The translations under genes were made by a program, and so were the position numbers. A DNA stretch of 5,518 bases from Alphaproteobacteria bacterium (GTDB lineage Bacteria > Pseudomonadota > Alphaproteobacteria > UBA9219): positions 1 through 5,518 of the forward strand of contig JAQUUS010000083.1 of the NCBI GenBank assembly GCA_028693775.1, read 5' to 3'. How positions within the stretch are numbered: the first letter of the stretch is position 1; each line of letters opens with the position of its first letter. The notes beneath the pieces were generated by a model, which ran no database searches, was not told the origin of the DNA, and was given only the letters and a program-made list of their open reading frames with translations. Positions 1 through 4,705 of this stretch are shown piece after piece.

Positions 1-2
1 TA

Positions 3-173
3 ACCGTCCTGCTCTGGGACTTCAGCGCCGGGATCATAAGCACCTTGTTTGGCATCGACACTTCGGTCTTTGCGTTGACGGCGCTCTGGTTTTTCACAGC
101 CGCGAAATTCTTCCTGCTCTATGTGGTGCTCACACCCGCCCTCGGCCTCACATGGGCCATGCGAAGCAAGTAA
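3..173 (+). CDS. C-terminal end of an unidentified membrane protein (5' end outside window)
   Basis: The frame beginning at base 3 stays open from the left edge to a TAA at 171-173 and gives 56 residues ending in WAMRSK. The peptide is strongly hydrophobic. It has one likely membrane segment rich in Leu, Ile and Phe near its start (around LFGIDTSVFALTALWFF) and a second around residues 33-50 (FFLLYVVLTPALGLTW), followed by a short basic tail. The tail would favour the cytoplasm under the positive-inside rule. No catalytic or family motif is visible in this fragment, so the function is unknown. It converges on the zeta-toxin-like gene with only 12 bp between the two stop codons, and I see no convincing terminator there. 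The remainder lies outside the window. The coding call rests on the open frame plus clear membrane-protein composition. Confidence 0.7.
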   Translation, partial: TVLLWDFSAGIISTLFGIDTSVFALTALWFFTAAKFFLLYVVLTPALGLTWAMRSK

Positions 174-185
174 GAACCTGCGCAG

Positions 186-1040
186 TTAACCGTTAGAGAG
201 CTTCGCCGCAGAGGATTTGCCGACGATGGCGATAAGACCGTCGAGAGCCGGATTAACGTTGGGATGCCGGTAAAGAAGCTCATGTCCGACAAGCTTTGCA
301 GCCACAACGACAGGCATTCTGTGTGCCGCCGAATTGTCGATAGCAAAAACCGTATCCGCCTTTTTCCAAAAAGAAACGGCTTGCGCATGGGAACGATAAT
401 ACCGGGCAACGGCCTTCACCGGATCGACATCGTGCCCCCCCTTGCTCACCCGCAAGGCGACGCGTTTTGGAGAAAGTTCCGGAAGGCCGAGAGAACAATA
501 AACAAGGCCGACCCCATATCCGTTTTTCTTCGCCAGATCGACAGCCTCTTCGTACTTGCTCGTCGAACCGACTGTTTCGATAACGAACGTCCTGTTGGAG
601 CGAATGCAATCCAGAACTTCTGCATCGATCTGATCGGCCGCCATTTTGTTGACCTCATCCAGCTTCATATCGGGATGCTCCGGACGCAGTTTTCTTGTCC
701 TGTCATCGGCATTGAGCGCGACAAGATCGACCAGCCTGAGCTGCGAAATGAATTCTTCCGTAAACGTGGTTTTGCCCGCACCGTTCGGTCCAGCGATAAT
801 CCACATCCAATTCGGAGTTCCGCAAGGAACGGGAGTCCGCACCCTCAACGGCGCCGGACTGATCGGCAAATGTTCGCCCAAAACATAACGAACCTCGCCG
901 TCCGATACGACCGGAGTCCGAAGCCCCATCTTGTCGTTTGTCCGAGCCGCGCGCTTTCCGGCCTCAGCCGCCGCGTTTTCAACCAATCTCAGCAAGGCCC
1001 TTTGATCTTTAAACGTATTGTTTGCATAAAACGACAACAT
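186..1040 (-). CDS. Zeta-toxin-like P-loop ATPase/kinase with N-terminal antitoxin-like extension
   Basis: This 284-residue protein contains a Walker A loop, GPNGAGKTT (residues 84-92), preceded by a beta strand (WMWIIA). Next come LNADD (109-113), ETVGS (155-159) and a basic segment ending in KGGHDVD (200-206). In that order they match the zeta-toxin/COG4185 'predicted ABC-type ATPase' family. Characterised zeta toxins phosphorylate UDP-N-acetylglucosamine and block wall synthesis. The substrate here is not known. Residues 1-77 precede the kinase core. The stretch from about 23 to 58 (AAEAGKRAARTNDKMGL, then VVSDGEVRYV) resembles, from memory, the small antitoxins usually encoded just upstream of such toxins ('G..V..RDGKVV..P'). 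This may therefore be a single-chain toxin-antitoxin, as described for EzeT. ATG at 1040 is preceded by GAGG five bases upstream. No separate antitoxin gene is visible in the 113-bp gap. The alternative is a non-toxic P-loop kinase. Confidence 0.85.
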   Translation of the reverse strand: MLSFYANNTFKDQRALLRLVENAAAEAGKRAARTNDKMGLRTPVVSDGEVRYVLGEHLPISPAPLRVRTPVPCGTPNWMWIIAGPNGAGKTTFTEEFISQLRLVDLVALNADDRTRKLRPEHPDMKLDEVNKMAADQIDAEVLDCIRSNRTFVIETVGSTSKYEEAVDLAKKNGYGVGLVYCSLGLPELSPKRVALRVSKGGHDVDPVKAVARYYRSHAQAVSFWKKADTVFAIDNSAAHRMPVVVAAKLVGHELLYRHPNVNPALDGLIAIVGKSSAAKLSNG

Positions 1041-1067
1041 CGAAGCCTCGCTTTCTCGAAATAAGGT

Positions 1068-1095
1068 TCAATATAAATCCGGGCCATGAAGCCAA
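1068..1095 (-). promoter_or_regulatory. Possible promoter for the zeta-toxin-like gene
   Basis: On the minus strand TTGGCT (1095-1090) is followed after 16 bases by TATTGA (1073-1068). Transcription would start about 20 bases before the ATG at 1040. Both hexamers are imperfect, so this is only a plausible sigma70-like site. Without it the gene would be read through from the ABC1 kinase upstream. Confidence 0.3.
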
Positions 1096-1153
1096 GCGCG
1101 CATCCGCAAATTTAAGCAAAATGCTTCCGCGAAGTACAGCTTTTAGAATACAC

Positions 1154-2491
1154 CTAAAGTAAATTGCAGGCCTTCAAAGCCTTGGCTTGCCGCTTCGCAA
1201 GTGCAGCAACGTCAAAATCTTTAACGACTTCCTGAAAAGTACGATACCAGTTGATCTTCGCATTGAGCCGCAAAAAAACAGCCCCGAGCCCGATAGCAGC
1301 CCTGTCCATAAAAACAAATTCGCGCGGAACCGTCACGCCGCCCAGCTTGCGCAGTTCGGCATGCACCTTGTTGGCTGTTTCGCGGCCATAAAGCCCCGTG
1401 TTTGTCTCATCGATAGGCCGCGTCTTGTCTTCCATAAGCGGCGCATAGATAAACTTCGCCCAAATGTTCAGCGCCTCGACAAGTTTTTTGCTCGGCTTCG
1501 AAAAGCCCCAAATCCTGTAGGCCTCCACAGCTTCGTCTTCGCGCCCCTCCCGGATAGCCTCATAAAGCATCAAAACGCCCTTCACGAGTTCCGGCCTGAA
1601 AACCCGCACGCATCCGAAATCGAGCAAATGAATGCCGTTGTCTTTCCTCACGGTATAATTCCCCATGTGCGGATCGCCGTGAATAACGCCGTATTCATAA
1701 AACGGCGTGTACCAGGCGCGGAACATATTGATGGCAACGGCATTGCGCACAGCCAAAGAGCCGTTATCGGCAATCTCGGCCAGCCGTTTCCCCTCCAGCC
1801 GCTCCATGGTCAACAAGCGATCCGTAGAAAGAGCTTCAATGGGTTCAGGTATATAAATGCCTTCGGTCCGCGCATGCATCATGCGGTAGAGTCGCATATG
1901 CCGCGCTTCGCGAATGTAATCGAGCTCTTCGTGCAAACGTTCCGAAACTTCCTTCTGCACCTCTTTCGTCGAAACGGCGCGGTCGTAGTGTTCAAAAACG
2001 GCCATGACCATCTTGAGCTGCCGCAAATCGGCCTCGACTGCGGATTGCATATCGGGATACTGAAGCTTGCAAACCAGCTGCCGCTCGTCACGCCCGACCG
2101 CCCTGTGCACCTGTCCCAAAGAGGCCGCCGCACACGCCTCATGCTCAAACGATCTGAACCTGCTCTCCCAATCCGGCCCCAGTTCCGCAGTCATGCGCCT
2201 TCTCACAAAAGGCCACCCCATCGGCGGAGCATCGGACTGCAACTGAGCCAACTCGACGGCATATTCCTTGGGAACCACATCGGGTATCGACGAAAGGATC
2301 TGCGCGACTTTCATCAAAGGCCCCTTAAGCCCTCCCAACGCAAGCCGAAGCCTCTCAGCCTGTTTCTTGCGATCGGCAGACAAGCCTAGAATCTTGCGCC
2401 CGGCCGCGTGCGCGCCGAACCCCGCCATAGAAGCCGAAACCTTGGCGTAACGCGACATGCGTTTGGAAAGAGAGGATTTTTTGTCTTTCAT
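1154..2491 (-). CDS. ABC1/UbiB-like (AarF family) atypical protein kinase
   Basis: This 445-residue protein carries the ordered hallmarks of the ABC1/ADCK/UbiB family. They are KVAQ (61-64, the KxGQ position), the Ala-rich loop AAASLGQVH (121-129), ATP-site lysine K142, EELDY (188-192), catalytic loop HGDPHMGN (271-278) and metal-binding DFG (291-293). UbiB-type members support ubiquinone synthesis, probably as ATPases rather than protein kinases. This subfamily looks to me like the second, alphaproteobacterial AarF copy rather than UbiB itself: it has HGDPHxGNY, a C-terminal PREFVFMDRAAIGLG segment, and no obvious C-terminal membrane hairpin. A function in quinone or lipid metabolism is therefore inferred, and no symbol is given. 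I chose ATG at 2491 because homologous proteins start near the SKRxSRYAKV segment and a G-rich stretch (CTGGGGGC) abuts it. An in-frame ATG at 2581 would run into the divergent gene. Glycine-to-valine in KxGQ is usual for this subfamily, as far as I recall. Confidence 0.93.
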   Translation of the reverse strand: MKDKKSSLSKRMSRYAKVSASMAGFGAHAAGRKILGLSADRKKQAERLRLALGGLKGPLMKVAQILSSIPDVVPKEYAVELAQLQSDAPPMGWPFVRRRMTAELGPDWESRFRSFEHEACAAASLGQVHRAVGRDERQLVCKLQYPDMQSAVEADLRQLKMVMAVFEHYDRAVSTKEVQKEVSERLHEELDYIREARHMRLYRMMHARTEGIYIPEPIEALSTDRLLTMERLEGKRLAEIADNGSLAVRNAVAINMFRAWYTPFYEYGVIHGDPHMGNYTVRKDNGIHLLDFGCVRVFRPELVKGVLMLYEAIREGREDEAVEAYRIWGFSKPSKKLVEALNIWAKFIYAPLMEDKTRPIDETNTGLYGRETANKVHAELRKLGGVTVPREFVFMDRAAIGLGAVFLRLNAKINWYRTFQEVVKDFDVAALAKRQAKALKACNLL

Positions 2492-2512
2492 GCCCCCAGA
2501 TATGGGCATGAA
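2487..2512. repeat. Perfect 9-bp inverted repeat spanning the ABC1 kinase start codon
   Basis: TTCATGCCC (2487-2495) and GGGCATGAA (2504-2512) are exact reverse complements separated by 8 bases. The left arm contains the chosen start codon of the ABC1 kinase (complement of 2489-2491). The right arm contains an upstream in-frame ATG (complement of 2507-2509). In the mRNA the G-rich ribosome-binding stretch falls in the loop and the 3' arm, so a hairpin could mask initiation. As DNA it could be an operator. Both roles are inference; the repeat itself is directly visible. Confidence 0.6.
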
Positions 2513-2521
2513 TTCGATAAT

Positions 2522-2551
2522 TTGACTAGTCCCAATATTTCGCGTTATTCT
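2522..2551 (+). promoter_or_regulatory. Probable sigma70-type promoter of the first small paralog gene
   Basis: TTGACT (2522-2527, one mismatch from TTGACA) is followed after 18 bases by TATTCT (2546-2551). Transcription would begin about 18 bases before the ATG at 2576. The site lies in the 84-bp divergent region shared with the ABC1 kinase. Confidence 0.45.
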
Positions 2552-2575
2552 ATACAGATTGGCCGGAGATATTCC

Positions 2576-2965
2576 ATGCAAAGATTCTCAATGACCCCAG
2601 AACAACGCGAAGCCCTGAGGCCATACAACCGTGCTTTTCAAATAGCCGTTGCCGAAATAGCGAACCGCAAAATGGGAATCGCCCAGAACATGCCGCAAGG
2701 CATTTTCAAATACGAAGGCGGCGTATTGGTCAACCAGAAAGAAATTGTCATATACGCAGAAATCGTCCGCGAAGATTCCCTGCGACGTCATCAGGAGATA
2801 GAGAGCAACGACCCGACTCCGGAAGAAAACGCCACAGCAGAAGCCATCACGGAACTGTCGGAAGCCTTCGAAAAAAGCGGCATCAGCACCCTTCTGCCGT
2901 TCTTGCCGAAAGCACATATATTTATGGGCGACCCATTGCGCCGCCTGTTCGATCTGAACAGGTAA
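2576..2965 (+). CDS. Uncharacterised small protein, first of two tandem paralogs
   Basis: This is a 129-residue soluble protein with no signal peptide or membrane segment. I do not recognise the family. It is clearly homologous to the next gene (3160..3555). In an ungapped alignment I count 27 identities in the first 64 residues, including AVA.(2)ANRK at 24-32, KY.GGV.V at 45-52 and IVI at 57-59. The C-terminal pattern AE.I.E...AFE..G and PLR.LF.L is also shared. Helix-forming Glu/Ala-rich stretches at both ends flank a central segment that looks like beta strands (FKYEGGVLV, EIVIY). ATG at 2576 is supported by GGAG at 2565-2568, seven bases upstream, and by the paralog starting at the same alignment position. 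An in-frame ATG further upstream (2408) would lie antisense inside the ABC1 gene and is rejected. Conservation between the copies argues for a real protein; its function is unknown. Confidence 0.85.
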   Translation: MQRFSMTPEQREALRPYNRAFQIAVAEIANRKMGIAQNMPQGIFKYEGGVLVNQKEIVIYAEIVREDSLRRHQEIESNDPTPEENATAEAITELSEAFEKSGISTLLPFLPKAHIFMGDPLRRLFDLNR

Positions 2966-3106
2966 AGGCCAGCCGTTTCTTCGGGTTTCCTTGGTTAATT
3001 CCCCCAAAAACCACCCGCCGACAGGCCTGAATCTGCCCCCCTTGCAGGCATTCGAAAGTATTATTCTTCCCACGCACAAACAGACAAGCTGATATAGTGC
3101 CGCACA

Positions 3107-3136
3107 TTGGAAAACAGCCGTTATATTTTATATATT
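3107..3136 (+). promoter_or_regulatory. Probable promoter of the second small paralog gene
   Basis: TTGGAA (3107-3112) is followed after 18 bases by TATATT (3131-3136), inside an AT-rich tract (3120-3141) that stands out from its surroundings. The start would be roughly 17 bases before the ATG at 3160. It suggests the second paralog can be transcribed independently of the first. The rest of the 194-bp gap 2966-3159 shows nothing I can name and no convincing terminator. Confidence 0.45.
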
Positions 3137-3159
3137 TTTAAGAACAGGGTTTTTGAAAA

Positions 3160-3555
3160 ATGAAAGAATTTGTTCTTTCGGATGAGTTACGCGAACAACT
3201 GGCGCCCCATCACCGTCTCTTTCAGGCCGCCGTTGCCGCAACAGCCAATCGCAAACGGAACACCGGAGACCCCGTCGCCCGCTGCGCCATCAAATATTGC
3301 GGCGGAGTTCGCGTCGAATACAGGCAAATTGTCATCAAACAGGATCATGTCCAGGACGACTGGATCGAAACGCATCGCTATCCCCCGCCGCCGACAGCAG
3401 ACGAAATCGCCGTTGCTGAATCTATCGAAGAAATTGCTGCGGCATTCGAGGAAAACGGCCCGTCTGTTTTCAAGCCCTATGAGGAAGCAGCCCTCGCCCT
3501 TGACGGACCGCCGCTTCGCCACCTGTTCAAGCTGAAAGCGTCGCCCGCTCCATAA
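3160..3555 (+). CDS. Uncharacterised small protein, second of two tandem paralogs
   Basis: This 131-residue protein has the same length class and layout as its upstream neighbour. Its conserved blocks are FQAAVAATANRK (21-32), IKYCGGVRVEYRQIVI (44-59), an acidic helix containing AESIEEIAAAFEENG, and a C-terminal PLRHLFKL (118-125). It differs in a Pro-rich linker (YPPPPT, about 74-79) and a short KASPAP tail. No signal peptide, membrane segment or known catalytic motif is visible, and I do not recognise the family. ATG at 3160 has only a modest ribosome-binding site (AGGG at 3146-3149, ten bases upstream) but aligns with the paralog's start. The last 79 bases overlap the 3' end of the convergent Nudix gene. 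The conserved PLRHLFKL block lies inside that overlap, so this protein's end is the ancestral reading there. The pair probably arose by tandem duplication and has diverged considerably. Confidence 0.85.
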   Translation: MKEFVLSDELREQLAPHHRLFQAAVAATANRKRNTGDPVARCAIKYCGGVRVEYRQIVIKQDHVQDDWIETHRYPPPPTADEIAVAESIEEIAAAFEENGPSVFKPYEEAALALDGPPLRHLFKLKASPAP

Positions 3556-4103
3556 CGAAGCATCTGTTCGCGCAAATCGACCGGGGAATTCCCGCGCGTC
3601 ACATCTCCAACGCCGACCCATTCGAAACGCGACACCTCGCCCGGATCGGCGTCGATAACCGGTTTCTCATCGACACCGTATAAATAAACCATGTCATAAT
3701 GCCAATGCGGCGGCTCGCCTTTTCTGGCGCTGGCCGGAATAGGGTGCGCATCGAAAATCAACGGAACGGGCAATGCCGGATCGTAAAGAGGCGCAGCGTC
3801 AAATCCCAATTCTTCGCGCAATTCACGCGACGCCGCCTGCCAAGGCAGTTCCCCCGGATCGACATGCCCACCGGACGAAAAAACCCACCGATTGAGCTTG
3901 GTATGATAAACGCGCAAAACGCTATCGGTCGGTCTGTGCCAAACGATCGTGCTGCCGGTCAGATGTCCCGCAAGATTTTTCTTTCTGTCCGAAAGTTCAT
4001 CATGAGCAGCCAAAAACAGGCGAAAAGCAACGACGCCCTCCGTTTCGCCAAACATATCCGCATAAGCGTCCAGAACAGGATAAAGATGCTGTTTAAGCTT
4101 CAT
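3477..4103 (-). CDS. Nudix (MutT-type) hydrolase
   Basis: This 208-residue protein has a complete Nudix box, G79-x5-E85-x7-R93-E94-L95-x-E97-E98-x-G100-F101, matching GX5EX7REUXEEXGU exactly. The metal-binding glutamates are present, so it should be an active Mg-dependent hydrolase of a nucleoside-diphosphate-linked compound. The sequence does not tell which one. The preceding HLTGSTIVW and KLNRWVFSSGGH segments fit the usual Nudix strands. The ATG at 4103 overlaps the TGA of the upstream cyclotransferase gene as ATGA, with AGGGGCGGGG just upstream, indicating translational coupling. I therefore prefer it to the in-frame ATG at 4154. About the last 25 residues (from roughly RYGAGDAF onward) are read antisense through the conserved end of the small paralog gene. 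They are Arg/Ser/Ala-rich and probably a non-conserved extension beyond the Nudix fold. Confidence 0.93.
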   Translation of the reverse strand: MKLKQHLYPVLDAYADMFGETEGVVAFRLFLAAHDELSDRKKNLAGHLTGSTIVWHRPTDSVLRVYHTKLNRWVFSSGGHVDPGELPWQAASRELREELGFDAAPLYDPALPVPLIFDAHPIPASARKGEPPHWHYDMVYLYGVDEKPVIDADPGEVSRFEWVGVGDVTRGNSPVDLREQMLRYGAGDAFSLNRWRSGGPSRARAASS

Positions 4104-4489
4104 CGCCCCGCCCCTGCGCAACAATCCTCGAAAGACCTCCATTCCGGAAGCCACTTCTCAAGGATCGGAAAATAAGCCCACGCGATCTTCGCCTCTCCAC
4201 CGGGAAGATAAACCGAGACCTCGCGCCGTTCGTATATCACCGGATCCGCAAGGCCGGGAACGGAGTCGGCTTTTTCGTATTCGTCGAGCTTGACGACCTC
4301 CGCATCGGAGAGTCCCTCGATAAGCCACCCCTCCACAACGCTATCCACTTTAGGCAAAACATAAGCCCACTTTCCCATGCGTCGTTCATATCCCCGCAGA
4401 ATCGCAGCGTTTTTCTTGCAAATATGTCCGAGGATTTTAAGCTGTATTGATTCGTCTGCTATCGACCCATAAACGAACAAGGAACTCAT
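4100..4489 (-). CDS. Gamma-glutamylcyclotransferase-like (AIG2-fold) protein
   Basis: This 129-residue protein opens with LFVYGSIAD (4-12), the YGS substrate loop of the GGCT/AIG2-like fold. It also has the expected VVEGWLIEGLSDAEVVKLDEYE region (51-72), with E72 in the position of the catalytic glutamate. YERREVSVY (86-94) and AWAYFP (103-108) follow as the last strands. Family members release 5-oxoproline from gamma-glutamyl dipeptides or related amine conjugates; the true substrate here is unknown. I chose ATG at 4489 because GAGG sits six bases upstream and the YGS strand begins almost at once, as is usual. ATGs at 4501 and 4537 are in frame but less suitable. The gene is first in a two-gene operon with the Nudix hydrolase, overlapping it by 4 bp. 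A short C-terminal tail (EDCCAGAGR) adds two adjacent cysteines that are not family features I recognise. Confidence 0.85.
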   Translation of the reverse strand: MSSLFVYGSIADESIQLKILGHICKKNAAILRGYERRMGKWAYVLPKVDSVVEGWLIEGLSDAEVVKLDEYEKADSVPGLADPVIYERREVSVYLPGGEAKIAWAYFPILEKWLPEWRSFEDCCAGAGR

Positions 4490-4571
4490 GAACGACCTCA
4501 TCTGGACAGGGTTAATCATTTTGTGCCCACTTTGCATTATTGCAGGTTTCTCGTTTAGCGGAAGCGACTGA
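4488..4571 (+). CDS. Possible 27-residue membrane peptide
   Basis: ATG at 4488 is preceded by AAGGA at 4479-4483, a good ribosome-binding site at close spacing. It opens a 27-codon frame ending in TGA at 4569-4571. The peptide (MNDLIWTGLIILCPLCIIAG, then FSFSGSD) would be a single membrane helix with two cysteines, a short polar N-terminus and a polar C-terminus. Its start shares the bases CATG with the divergent cyclotransferase start, so its promoter would have to lie inside that gene. Hydrophobic frames this short arise easily by chance. The alternative is ordinary 5' upstream sequence of the cyclotransferase gene. Confidence 0.3.
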   Translation: MNDLIWTGLIILCPLCIIAGFSFSGSD

Positions 4572-4616
4572 TTTTCACATATAAATCAACAGCGGATTAA
4601 CTTGTCCCCGCAAGGA

Positions 4617-4646
4617 TTGCTGAAAAGAAAGAGATTGCTGTATACT
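4617..4646 (+). promoter_or_regulatory. Sigma70-type promoter of the right-hand gene
   Basis: TTGCTG (4617-4622) and TATACT (4641-4646) are separated by 18 bases. TATACT differs from TATAAT at one position. Transcription should start near 4653, giving a leader of about 50 bases before the ATG at 4706. That leader contains a small GCCG-TTT-CGGC hairpin at 4657-4667. Confidence 0.6.
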
Positions 4647-4705
4647 GAAAAAACAAGCCGTTTCGGCCGCCTTATTTTCGATAATGACATATAGACCTAG
4701 CCGAC

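Noticed and set aside
174..185. An 8-bp palindrome (CTGCGCAG) between the convergent left-hand genes, considered as a shared terminator.
   Set aside because: It has no room for a loop and no adjacent T tract on either strand.
264..1064. A 266-codon + strand frame opposite the zeta-toxin-like gene.
   Set aside because: The minus strand has the Walker A loop and the family motifs. The plus-strand product is Arg-rich and featureless.
1108..1132. A small hairpin (AAGCA-TTT-TGCTT on the minus strand) after the ABC1 stop, considered as a terminator.
   Set aside because: The stem is only five base pairs and is followed by AAATTT rather than a U run.
1187..2389. A 400-codon open frame on the + strand opposite the ABC1 kinase.
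   Set aside because: It lies antisense to a gene with every ABC1 motif, and its translation is rich in Arg, His and Pro with no recognisable motif. It is a shadow of codon bias.
2999..3055. Imperfect GCCTG/CAGGC and TGGTT/AACCA complementarity between the two paralog genes, considered as a terminator or regulatory RNA.
   Set aside because: Stems of five pairs with loops of a dozen or more bases and no U run are within chance expectation.
2588..3079. A 163-codon minus-strand frame opposite the first paralog gene.
   Set aside because: The plus-strand protein is conserved in its neighbour, while the minus-strand product has no counterpart and spans the intergenic gap.
3699..4175. A 158-codon + strand frame opposite the Nudix gene.
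   Set aside because: It is antisense to an exact Nudix box and has low-complexity basic composition.
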